64,000 nt of DNA, from contig CAXTIG010000001.1 in NCBI GenBank assembly GCA_964244295.1, positions 1 through 64,000 on the forward strand. The letters are read 5' to 3'. This document shows, one piece after another, positions 28,838 through 36,957 of this stretch. The first letter of the stretch is position 1, and the number at the start of each line of letters is the position of its first letter. The DNA comes from JAJAZB01 sp964244295. Its GTDB lineage: Bacteria; Bacteroidota; Bacteroidia; Cytophagales; Spirosomataceae. The translations under genes and the position numbers were made by a program. Below the pieces are notes generated by a model, which did no database searches, had not been told where the DNA came from, and saw nothing but the letters and a program-made list of their open reading frames with translations.

Positions 28838-29272
28838 TTACGCCATCACCACATTCGTTTGTGGCTGCGCCTGGGCGCGGCGCAGAATGGCCCGGACTTT
28901 GGCCTTTACCTCCAGGGGGTTGAAGGGCTTCACTACGTAGCCGTCGGCACCGCTTTCGAGGCACTCGATGCGGGTGCCGCTGTCGTCGCGTTCCGACAAC
29001 ACCATGATGGGCAGTTGGTTGAAGAGCGAACTACCCCGCACGAGCCGAATCAGTTCGTGCCCGTTGAGGTGCGCCATGCCAAGCTCCGTAATCATCAGTT
29101 CCGGCGTGGTACCTTGTTCGAGCCAGTGCATGGCTTCGATGCCGTTGGAAACGACTTTGACGTTGAAATCGGCGCTGAGGGTTTGCTTCAGAATGTTCGC
29201 GACGAAGCGATCTTCATCCACCAGAAGCAGATTGGCTTTTTCAGCGGGGCGGGAGTTGAAAAAAGTTGTCAT
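28838..29272 (-). CDS. single-domain response regulator with Glu at phosphosite
   Basis: CheY-like receiver protein of 144 residues without an output domain. Acidic pocket residues (LLVDEDR, Asp19-Glu20-Asp21), Ser93 (MVLSER) and Lys115 (GYVVKPF) are conserved. The phosphoacceptor position is Glu63 (MITELGM) instead of Asp, confirmed in the DNA as GAG. Glu there often mimics phosphorylation, so it may be locked active or act as a protein-binding module. It precedes the phosphotransferase gene whose N-terminus is also a degenerate receiver, hinting at an interaction. Confidence 0.83.
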   Translation of the reverse strand: MTTFFNSRPAEKANLLLVDEDRFVANILKQTLSADFNVKVVSNGIEAMHWLEQGTTPELMITELGMAHLNGHELIRLVRGSSLFNQLPIMVLSERDDSGTRIECLESGADGYVVKPFNPLEVKAKVRAILRRAQAQPQTNVVMA

Positions 29273-29319
29273 AGTTTGAGAAGAAAAGAAAGTTAGAAGC
29301 GGAAAAAAATGAATGGCTA

Positions 29320-29398
29320 TTTCTAACGAGGGACCGGGTCATCCGCCAACGACCCCCTGGGAAGGTTCCACCAGTCCGGGGTGGTCCCCCGTTAGAAA
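29320..29398. repeat. imperfect inverted repeat
   Basis: 16-bp arms with one mismatch (29320-29335 and 29383-29398, TTTCTAACGAGGGACC) enclosing 47 bases with further short complementarity. Located between the stop of the beta-helix gene and the start of the response regulator; may be an attenuator or terminator. Confidence 0.4.
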
Positions 29399-29456
29399 TG
29401 TTGAAAAGTCAAGGCGCTAAGACCACCGGGGGTCTACTCGTTTCGTTGGTGTCTTT

Positions 29457-31010
29457 TTATTGTTTTAAAAATCGCCCGGAAAGGGGGCCGTTGGCCGTTT
29501 CCGCCCGCACGATGTACAATCCCGTGGGCAGTTTCCCCACGGGCAGCGTCATTGCTTTGGCCGCTACCCCCTCAACCCGAACCAGTTCGGCCCCGGTCAG
29601 GCTATAAACCGCGACTCGTTCGAGGGACACCTTCGATAGAACCGAAATCTGATCGGTACACGGAGAAGGGTAAAGTGTGAGGGTCTGGGAGAGTTCGGGA
29701 TAAAATTCGTAGGCTCCGATGTCTACTCTTCTTCCAAAAGGGCGGAGGTTGTCATCAAGGTCGAAAGGCACCGGTTTCATCGTCACATTTCCCCCGGCAT
29801 CCACCAGCGGGGAGGTCTCTCTGAGGCGAAAATTTCCACCGCTGGCATTCACAAACCCCGCCGAATCAGCATACGCAGTCGTAAAATTATTGAGTTGAGT
29901 GGCCTTGGCTCCCTGTAGAAAAAAGATGAACCGCCGCCCCGCTCCCACCCCAGCGATCACATTGTTGGCAATCAGGTTCACGTTGATTTCATTGTAAAGT
30001 TTAATGGCCTCCTGACCTGAGTTAATCAGGGTGTTGTTCACAAACCACATGGGCGTGCCAGGAAGGGAGCCAGCCCGGTCGTCGCAAAAAATGCTATTGA
30101 CCCCGCAATTCTGGATGACGTTGTTGAATACCGCCGTATTGCCAATGTTCCCAATCATCGCAATCCCTACCCCACGGACATTGGTTACCTGGTTGTTATA
30201 AAACCTCCCCCCTGAACCAGCCCCGATCTGAACTCCGTTGTCCTGATAAAGGGCGAAGGGAGATATGCCCGTGTGACTAACCAGATTATGATGGACTTCC
30301 GCGTCTGGTGCACAACCGTACTGAATGCCCTCTGCTTCCGTTCTTATGACGATGTTGTGATGAATCTCCAGGCCGAGAATGTTGTGAGGATACACTTTTT
30401 TGGGGGTGCCGTTGCAGGACAAGCTCAACCCCGAATCCCAAAAGGAGTTGCCGATGTACAGGCCTTCGCCACCCACGTCGTGAATATAGTTGTCGTGAAT
30501 TTTCACGTTTCTCATCACGAAATTTTCTCGCCAAGTAGTTGAATCACAGGCCGCTGGATCGGTCTTTACCATAAATCCAGCAAAATAGGCCCCGGCTACT
30601 TCCACACGTTCAATCTCGCAGTCAGAACTCTTCGCAGCCACCCCGAGGGCCTGGGCGGCCGATTGATTAATTCGGATTCCGTACCGAAGCCCATTGTCCC
30701 CTGACCCGGAAACCAAAAAATGCTGACACCCGTAAAACTGAAGTCCACTAGGTAATTTAGTCGATTCCAGCACTACCTGCCCACCACAATTGACGAACCG
30801 GATTGGTTTGTCCTGCGTACCCACGAAACCTAAAAAATACAGATTCGCGTACTGCCCAGCCTGAATGCATACGGTCTGCCCAGGCTGAATCCCGGTCGCT
30901 TTCTGGGTGTAGGTGCCGCTCTTGGTGATGGTCAAGTCACATCGACAGTCCCCCTGACCCCTGGCGGTGAGGGTGGCGCTTATTAACAGTACGAGTACTA
31001 AAAGTCGCAT
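29457..31010 (-). CDS. secreted parallel beta-helix protein with T9SS signal
   Basis: Exported protein of 517 residues, same architecture as the product at 6300-7943: signal peptide (cleavage near ARGQ), CRCDLTITKSGTYTQKATG region, right-handed beta-helix with many NN repeats (HHNIVIRT, HHNLVSHT, YNNQVTNV, FNNVIQNC), a SPLVDAGG...DIGAYEFYP segment and a type A T9SS C-terminal domain (LYPSPCTDQISVLSKV). The two share the FCDDR and GEGLYIGNSFWDSG type motifs. Likely a polysaccharide lyase, epimerase or binding protein acting on the EPS outside the cell. The catalytic residues cannot be assigned. Confidence 0.82.
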   Translation of the reverse strand: MRLLVLVLLISATLTARGQGDCRCDLTITKSGTYTQKATGIQPGQTVCIQAGQYANLYFLGFVGTQDKPIRFVNCGGQVVLESTKLPSGLQFYGCQHFLVSGSGDNGLRYGIRINQSAAQALGVAAKSSDCEIERVEVAGAYFAGFMVKTDPAACDSTTWRENFVMRNVKIHDNYIHDVGGEGLYIGNSFWDSGLSLSCNGTPKKVYPHNILGLEIHHNIVIRTEAEGIQYGCAPDAEVHHNLVSHTGISPFALYQDNGVQIGAGSGGRFYNNQVTNVRGVGIAMIGNIGNTAVFNNVIQNCGVNSIFCDDRAGSLPGTPMWFVNNTLINSGQEAIKLYNEINVNLIANNVIAGVGAGRRFIFFLQGAKATQLNNFTTAYADSAGFVNASGGNFRLRETSPLVDAGGNVTMKPVPFDLDDNLRPFGRRVDIGAYEFYPELSQTLTLYPSPCTDQISVLSKVSLERVAVYSLTGAELVRVEGVAAKAMTLPVGKLPTGLYIVRAETANGPLSGRFLKQ

Positions 31011-31877
31011 GACTGTAATTTGTGAAACTTAGAGAATAATAACTTGTATAAATCTTATGGGTTCTATCCGATCGGCTGGGTTTTTATTGTTTGATTTATT
31101 TGATTCGATGACTTACCTCACATTCACTTGAAGATGTATGGTCATACCACTAATTTTCGATCATTTCCTGAACGATTTCTCTAATTTATTGCATCGTCCC
31201 ATTTGAATTAAACTTCCCAGCTCTTTTTCCCGGTCAGTACCTTCCCAGTTAGAATCGAAATTGTTTTAACACTAACCACATCAAACCCTACCTTGTGTAT
31301 CTATACGTGAGTGCGCCTTGGTAAACTTTCAATTCTATCAATCGTTGTCATAATGCACCTACTTTTAGGCTTCAACCATTCTCTAGGACGAATCATGTCT
31401 CAAATCGAACTCAGAAATAAATCTGACTTACAATTCAAAGATATACAATGTAATTTGATATTTTCAAACAACAAATTAAAGTATATAGATAAGAATTTTT
31501 CCTTATTTTGAGACTAAATTCAATAATTGCAAGTCAATTAAAAAATGTGGTATTGTTTCAATCCTCAATAAAAATAATTTCTAAACCTTCTTTCAATAAA
31601 ACCGCTATCGGAAAACTAAATACTTCTAAATTCATATTTTCAACGGAATTATGAATTAAAAAAATTTAAATTATTTTCTTGATTGTATACTCAAATCGAT
31701 GTGCCTTTTGGGGAGATTCGTGTCTGACGACCACAGAGAGCCTGACAGACTCCCACCCCGCCAGCATCCTGGAACGGTGAGGTATGGCCATAATCTGATT
31801 CTGACCTGGAGGTGCACGGGAACCGCTAAGTTGGGTTAATCTCTAAAAGCAGGCCACCCGCGTTTAGAGTAAATTGC
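31011..31877. other. AT-rich intergenic island
   Basis: About 870 bp of low GC without a supported gene. A 66-codon frame at 31311-31511 begins with GTG and has a random, AT-driven composition. A more GC-rich patch at about 31720-31870 stands out, but I could not match it to a coding frame or RNA. The change of composition marks a boundary between the EPS locus and the HTH gene. Confidence 0.4.
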
Positions 31878-31911
31878 AAAAAAATTGCCATGAATCAGGG
31901 ATTCATGGCAA
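31878..31911 (-). terminator. intrinsic terminator of the HTH gene
   Basis: 12-bp perfect stem (31885-31896 with 31900-31911), 3-base loop, followed on the minus strand by seven U residues (plus-strand A-tract 31878-31884). It lies 30 bp after the HTH gene stop. Confidence 0.85.
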
Positions 31912-31940
31912 GAGGGTTTTTAACACCAATTAGCTCTGAT

Positions 31941-32426
31941 TCAGTCCGTTGCCGAATACACTGATTTGACGGCTGTTCTATTTTTCGACTCGGAACGGTT
32001 CGGTTGTTTGCTGGGTGGGTTCGGTAGCGTGGGTTGATTCTTTAGGAAACGTTTGAGGGTAATTTCGGAAAATTCTTTGGACAACTTTTCATTCAGTGCC
32101 AATCGCACCGCTTCCAACCGCTGATGGTTTGCTTTGAATTCTTCCTTCACGATCGGCAGATCCTTTTCGTTTAGTATTTTCTTTCGTCCTTGTCCGGGTT
32201 GATTCGTGAGTCCAGCCATTCCATGTTCTTCCCAGCGATCAAACCAGTTATAAATCGTTAACCGGCTAACGCCAAAAATCGTGATGAGTTCTTTAATTTC
32301 ACGGCCGCTATTGCTAAGCAGCAAACAGTGACAACGGCTTCGAAATTGAAACTGCGTTCCGCGTTCGTACCCATCGCGTAATAATTTTTCTTCTTCTTTG
32401 GTTAGTTTGATGTAGCGCCTTTTCAT
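31941..32426 (-). CDS. IS630-type helix-turn-helix protein, no DDE domain
   Basis: Protein of 161 residues resembling the N-terminal DNA-binding half of IS630-family transposases: LTKEEEKLLRDGYERGTQFQ, FGVSRLTIYNWFDRWEEHG and GLTNQPGQGRKK linker, then a second HTH-like part ending EITLKRFLKNQ. The catalytic DDE half is missing; the tail is a basic, low-complexity sequence and the gene ends before its own intrinsic terminator. No DDE-coding frame follows. It is either an IS remnant or a domesticated regulator. GC content is lower than in neighbours, in line with horizontal origin. Confidence 0.65.
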   Translation of the reverse strand: MKRRYIKLTKEEEKLLRDGYERGTQFQFRSRCHCLLLSNSGREIKELITIFGVSRLTIYNWFDRWEEHGMAGLTNQPGQGRKKILNEKDLPIVKEEFKANHQRLEAVRLALNEKLSKEFSEITLKRFLKNQPTLPNPPSKQPNRSESKNRTAVKSVYSATD

Positions 32427-33392
32427 GGATTAATTTTGTTTTGGGGGAAAGAAAGAGTTCAAAATTATTTTTACCTACTCCCAAAAAACGAAGATCCTTT
32501 TTGATTCTCCGTTTCTAAAATTCAGGACGACTAAGCGTTTCGGTACCCTGAATTATCCGTGGAAATGAGTGCGCTTCCTCTACAGAATTGTGAGGGAGCA
32601 GAGGGCAGAAGAGAAGCAGGATTGAAAAACGATCTGGCGGGATCATGACCGTTTGCCGATTGAGCAAAAATACTCAACCGATATAAGGTGGATAAATTAC
32701 AAGGAGAGCGTAAAATCAAGCAGGAAAAACCTTAAATTTCTTGTAATAGTGAAACTATTCACGCTATTACAAGGGTGCTTCTCTTGATCTACTTTTGCAT
32801 TGAGAGTAAAGCTATATCTAAAACTATCTAAATGTGAGACAACTAATAAAATTTTTTTTTCAGTAACACTTTTCGTATTTTTTATATTTTCCTACCTAGA
32901 AAACCTGGTATTGTATTGAATCGTAGGGGCTGAAACCAGGAGAACTGCCTTCGAGAGGTCGACTTTTCCGAAGCGACACGAGTTGGAAATCAGTATTCCA
33001 TTCAAATTCGGGTCCGTATTTACCCTTTTGCAGGAAACCTCGTTGAAACCTAATTATCTGCTTTGTTCCGCAAATCCATACTCATTTGAAGGCTTGCGGT
33101 TCGGGTACTGCGGAGAAACGTTCGCCTGCGCCGAAGCAAGTGATTGCACGATGGGGCTAGGCCACAGTAACGGAGCGTGCTGGATGCGATCGAGTTGAAT
33201 ATCCTTCCTTGTTGATTATCAATGCCTTCGCTCCGAGTAGAATTGTCAGCTAATCCGCATTGGCTCCCTACTCATTGCCTGCGTAACCCATCTAAGTCGT
33301 CCAGGATGAGGAGAACACCACGAAACTTCAGTGGCATTCGTCCTCTACGCCACCTATTTAAGCAAGAAAGGCCCGCCATAAAGTCAGCACCC
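32427..33392. other. long non-coding stretch
   Basis: Nearly 1 kb without a convincing gene. Contents seen: a 10-bp hairpin at 32740-32773 (CTTGTAATAG and its complement) and a plus-strand TACTTTTG box at 32790-32797 followed by short AT-rich sequence with a T9 tract near 32852. Small frames at 32531-32719 (minus) and 32983-33198 (plus) lack recognisable similarity. A small RNA is possible, but nothing identifies one. Confidence 0.35.
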
Positions 33393-33430
33393 GTATAAAA
33401 ATAAATCCGCAACGAGAAGCGCTGCGGATT
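33393..33430 (-). terminator. intrinsic terminator of the TetR-amylase operon
   Basis: 8-bp stem (33404-33411 with 33423-33430, AATCCGCA) with an 11-base loop; on the minus strand the stem runs into a U-rich ATTTATTTTTATA tract. About 70 bp past the TetR stop. Confidence 0.65.
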
Positions 33431-33502
33431 CGATAGAAAGGAAATAAGACGGGTCTGTTCGGTTAAGCCAGTACCAAGTTAAATTTGTCTAAATTCATCG
33501 TC

Positions 33503-34063
33503 TCAGGCACGCCGGATGCCGTCCCAGGTCGTAGCGATAGCCGTTTGGAGGAGCATATTTTCCATCGGTAATTCGCCCGAAAGGTGCAGTTTCACTACGG
33601 ATACGATGTTACCGTACACCAACCGGGCCATCAGTTTGGAAGAGATGTCTTTCAACTGACTCGTGTGGATGCCCTTGCGCAAAAACTCGATCAGTGGCTG
33701 GTAAAAACTCGCTGATTCTTCCCGTGGAATGCGGTTGATGATGGGCGAGTTGGCGTACTGCTCGATAAACAAGAATTGATCGGTGTTCTTGACGTAGTAA
33801 TGAAACAGGTTGGAGAATACCTGTCGGAAGCGGTCGCGGTACGGTTTGGTGGTATCATCGCCCTGAAGCATGACGCTGGCTACCTTGTCTCGGTGTAAGG
33901 CGTAGAGTTCGTCAATCAACTGCTCTTTGCTGTCGAAATAATGATAGATCGTTCCGGCGGCAACCTTCGCGTGCTGGGCAACCATGCTCATCGGCGTGGC
34001 ATGGAAGCCATTTTTTGTGATTAATTCTAGCGTGGCTTCTAGAATAGCGGTCTTCTTGTCCAT
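33503..34063 (-). CDS. TetR/AcrR family transcriptional regulator
   Basis: DNA-binding regulator of 186 residues. The N-terminal HTH is clear: ILEATLELITKNGFHATPMS, then VAQHAKVAAGTIYHYFDSKEQL with the recognition helix. The C-terminal two thirds are a ligand-binding helical domain without a recognisable effector. Its ATG follows the stop of the amidase-like gene with no spacer (TGAATG), so it is translated from the same mRNA as that gene and probably the upstream amylase. It may therefore autoregulate the operon. Confidence 0.9.
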   Translation of the reverse strand: MDKKTAILEATLELITKNGFHATPMSMVAQHAKVAAGTIYHYFDSKEQLIDELYALHRDKVASVMLQGDDTTKPYRDRFRQVFSNLFHYYVKNTDQFLFIEQYANSPIINRIPREESASFYQPLIEFLRKGIHTSQLKDISSKLMARLVYGNIVSVVKLHLSGELPMENMLLQTAIATTWDGIRRA

Positions 34064-34924
34064 TCAGTTGGTGTTGTTGGTTGTCGTGTACGGTGTAGGC
34101 TCGTTCTTCAGGCGGGCTACCATGATGCCGGAATGAACTGGATTACGGGCCAGGTAGTCACTCAGCGGAACGGTGGTTAGCATCACCTGACCATGCTCCG
34201 AAGAGGCGTGCAGTAAATAAGCCCTTCCCTCACGCCGCAGTACAAACCCCTCGTGGGCCACATCCAATCCCGGTTTCGAGGAAGTAATTCCAAGCACATC
34301 CCCATCCTGAAGTTGCCCCTCTAACGCTGCCACCCGATTTTTCGGTATAAAGAATAAAACCCGGCGGCTGATTTCTTTCTCCAATCCAGAAATTTCCGCC
34401 AAAAGTAACGAATCAGAAAGTTTTGCGTAGCGTCGGCGGTGGGTAGTCATAAAACAAATCGGTTTGTTCAGAGTCTGCCCCCCTAATTGTTGGGTTAATT
34501 CGGCGAGGCGTCCCGCAAATTGTTGCTCGCCCAGCCAGTCCGAAAAATAATGCAGCCGCGAGCCGTATCCCTGCACCACCCCCCGGCGGTAACGCAATTG
34601 CCGCAGCAATTGCCGGAATGCCTGAAAATCACCTGGTTTCGTATGCCGGGTAGTGGCTAACGCCAGTACGGACTCGACGAACGTAGCGCAGTCGAATTCT
34701 CGGAGGTTTACCGTCAAACGCTCTTCCCCGTCGGGCGATTCCAACGTTCCGGCCACGTAGGGAGCCTCCAGAAAATGTTGTCCAATCAACGTCGCGGTCT
34801 CCGCCACGGACTGGCCGCGCGGCAACCGCATTACTTCCTTAAAAAGAGCCTCGTCCGACTGGGCAAAAAGTGGGGTTACCCCGCATCCAAGGCAGGCCAT
34901 CAAACACACGTAAACTAGTTTCAT
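34064..34924 (-). CDS. DUF1460 amidase-like (NlpC/P60-fold) exported protein
   Basis: Exported protein of 286 residues of the DUF1460 / N-acetylmuramoyl-L-alanine amidase-like family. A signal peptide ends near residue 22 (TPLFAQ). The presumed nucleophile Cys79 sits in NLREFDCATFVESVLALA, and a His lies in LDVAHEGFVLRR at about residue 222, giving the Cys-His pair of papain-like NlpC/P60 enzymes. Family members act on peptidoglycan peptides or related amide bonds in the periplasm. The ATG at 34924 is preferred over a TTG at 34969. It lies 25 bp after the amylase gene. Confidence 0.82.
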   Translation of the reverse strand: MKLVYVCLMACLGCGVTPLFAQSDEALFKEVMRLPRGQSVAETATLIGQHFLEAPYVAGTLESPDGEERLTVNLREFDCATFVESVLALATTRHTKPGDFQAFRQLLRQLRYRRGVVQGYGSRLHYFSDWLGEQQFAGRLAELTQQLGGQTLNKPICFMTTHRRRYAKLSDSLLLAEISGLEKEISRRVLFFIPKNRVAALEGQLQDGDVLGITSSKPGLDVAHEGFVLRREGRAYLLHASSEHGQVMLTTVPLSDYLARNPVHSGIMVARLKNEPTPYTTTNNTN

Positions 34925-34949
34925 TCGATTCGGGTGGGTGGTAGTCGTC

Positions 34950-36833
34950 TTACTTCGCCTTAATTTCAAAAATTAACACGCTGTTGGCAGTGAGGCTGAC
35001 GGGCACTCCGTCGCTGGCTTTGGCCGTCACACTGGCTTTGGGGTGGTAAAAAATCTCTTTGAATTGGTACATTCCGTTGGGGTCCAGCCCCATTTTCTGC
35101 CAGGCTTCGGTCGGGATACGCACCTTCGTCTGGTGGTTACGGTCGAGGTCGAAATTGGTGACAATCAGCAGCTTCTGCTTGTCAGAATGCCGCAGGTAGC
35201 TGTACATCTTGCTATCGCGGTAGCCGGGGCTTTGCCCGCCGGTGTTGACGTACTGCAAATCAAAAAAACCGCCCTGCCGGATGGCCTCCGATTTCCGGCA
35301 GAGCCAGTTGAGGTCGTAGTAGAATTTCCAGAGTTTCTTCTTTTCACTGTCCAACTGCCCGCCGTCGAATTTTCCGCCGTTCATCCATTTCTCCCATTCG
35401 GGTACGCCCCACCAGTCGAAAATCGTACTGCGGCCATCGGGACCCGAAAAGCCCTCGGCGGCGCTGGCCGGTTCGCCGATTTCCTGCCCGAAATAGTACA
35501 TCACCGGGCCGGTGCCCATCGTGGCCGTCACGACCATCGCCGGGATGGCGTAGGTGGCGTCGAGGGCGAAAAAATCGGAAGCCACGCGCTGCTCGTCGTG
35601 GTTTTCCAGGAAGCGCAGCATGTGATTCTGGATGTCGCCCGATTCGTTTTGCCAGACGTTCGTGATTTCCGCCACGTTGCCCTTGCCTTCCATCAATCGC
35701 CGCAGGGCGTCGTAGAGGCCCACTTTGTCGTAGAGGTAATCGAATTTGCCGGTCTGGATGTAGGGATGGTACTGTTTCGGATTGTAAATCTCGGCGATGA
35801 AAAGCACGTCCCGATTCAGTTTTTTTACTTCGGGAATCACCCAACCCCAGAACTCCACCGGCACCATCTCGGCCATGTCGCAGCGGAAGCCGTCCACGCC
35901 TTTTTTGGTCCAGTAGAGCAAAATGTCGCGCATTTTGAGCCAGGTATCGGGCAGGGGCGTGAAGTAGGTTTTCCGGTTGTCGAGCAAATCCACCCCGTAG
36001 TTGAGTTTCACCGTTTCGTACCAGTCGTCCACCGAAGGCTGGGGTTTGAACACGTCATTGCCACTGGCTTTGGCCGGGTTTTCCACGTACTCCCCGTCGG
36101 GCTTCAGGCCGGGCGGGATATTGATGCCGGTGGGCAACTGAAAAGGCTGATTGGGCAGGTAGTAAAAATTATTGGAGGGTTTGAATAGCAGGGTTTTGTC
36201 GTCGGTTTCCCCGAAATCCTTCACCCCGGCGGGCTTGGCGTCGGAGTGGTACTGCCGGGCCACGTGGTTGGGCACGAAATCGATGATGACCTTCATCCCG
36301 TGGGCGTGAATGCGCTGCACCATCGCCTCGAATTCCTGCATCCGCTGGCTGGGGTCGCTGGCGAGAAAGGGGTTTACGTCGTAGTAATCCTTGATGGCGT
36401 AGGGCGACCCGGCCCGGCCTTTGATCACCGCCGGGTGGTCTTTTGGAATTCCGTAGGCCGAAAAATCTTCCATCGTGGCGTGCTCAAGGCAGCCCATCGG
36501 CCAGACGTGCGTGACGCCGAAAATTTTCAGGCTGTTGAGCGCCGCGTCGCTCACGTCGTTAAACTTGCCGGTTCCGTTTTCGGCCAGGCTCCCCCAGGCG
36601 GCGTTTTCGAGGCGGGTGTTGCCGAAAAGCCGGGTGGTGAGTTCGTAAATCAGGATCTTATCGGTTGGGGAAAGCTTGCGCACGGGTTTCGGGGAATGGC
36701 CGGTGGGTTGACTCCGGGCCGGAGCGGGTTTGCGGTTGGCGGGCAATTGCGCCCGCGCCGATCCTACCAAACTCAGCAGGATCAACCAGAGTCCGACGCG
36801 AAAAACGGCCTTATTCAGGGAAAAAAGGAACAT
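34950..36833 (-). CDS. secreted GH13 alpha-amylase
   Basis: Glycoside hydrolase family 13 enzyme of 627 residues. A signal peptide ends after SARAQ (about residue 30). The (beta/alpha)8 barrel motifs are present in order: VIIDFVPNH (region I), GVDGFRCDMAE with the nucleophile Asp near 318 (region II), LFIAEIYNP with acid/base Glu near 345 (region III) and LENHDEQR near 404 (region IV). It should cleave alpha-1,4-glucans in the periplasm or outside the cell. ATG 36833 is chosen because it begins the signal peptide; a longer frame reaches 36959. It is divergent from the SusA-like gene. Confidence 0.9.
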   Translation of the reverse strand: MFLFSLNKAVFRVGLWLILLSLVGSARAQLPANRKPAPARSQPTGHSPKPVRKLSPTDKILIYELTTRLFGNTRLENAAWGSLAENGTGKFNDVSDAALNSLKIFGVTHVWPMGCLEHATMEDFSAYGIPKDHPAVIKGRAGSPYAIKDYYDVNPFLASDPSQRMQEFEAMVQRIHAHGMKVIIDFVPNHVARQYHSDAKPAGVKDFGETDDKTLLFKPSNNFYYLPNQPFQLPTGINIPPGLKPDGEYVENPAKASGNDVFKPQPSVDDWYETVKLNYGVDLLDNRKTYFTPLPDTWLKMRDILLYWTKKGVDGFRCDMAEMVPVEFWGWVIPEVKKLNRDVLFIAEIYNPKQYHPYIQTGKFDYLYDKVGLYDALRRLMEGKGNVAEITNVWQNESGDIQNHMLRFLENHDEQRVASDFFALDATYAIPAMVVTATMGTGPVMYYFGQEIGEPASAAEGFSGPDGRSTIFDWWGVPEWEKWMNGGKFDGGQLDSEKKKLWKFYYDLNWLCRKSEAIRQGGFFDLQYVNTGGQSPGYRDSKMYSYLRHSDKQKLLIVTNFDLDRNHQTKVRIPTEAWQKMGLDPNGMYQFKEIFYHPKASVTAKASDGVPVSLTANSVLIFEIKAK

Positions 36834-36863
36834 TTTCGACAAAATAGTACGATGCGGTCTGCC

Positions 36864-36871
36864 CAAAGGTA
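36864..36871 (-). promoter_or_regulatory. candidate -7 box TACCTTTG for the amylase operon
   Basis: On the minus strand TACCTTTG, an exact TAnnTTTG match, lies 31 bp upstream of the amylase ATG within the 124-bp divergent intergenic region. No clear -33 element is seen at 19-21 bp. Confidence 0.4.
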
Positions 36872-36957
36872 ATCCGATTGCCGGTATGATAAAAGCGGGC
36901 ATTGTCGTTAATTTGCCCAATTCAACCGCAGTGATTCCTCCAAACCTTGCCCCAACC

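Noticed and set aside
31311..31511. 66-codon plus-strand frame starting with GTG.
   Set aside because: AT-rich, random composition, no family motif, no start context; probably chance.
32983..33198. 71-codon plus-strand frame in the long non-coding stretch.
   Set aside because: Weak composition, no motif, no partner genes; not supported.
35043..36188. Long plus-strand frame opposite the GH13 amylase.
   Set aside because: It is the antisense shadow of a GC-rich gene; the His/Val-rich translation is typical of such shadows, and the minus strand has all GH13 motifs.
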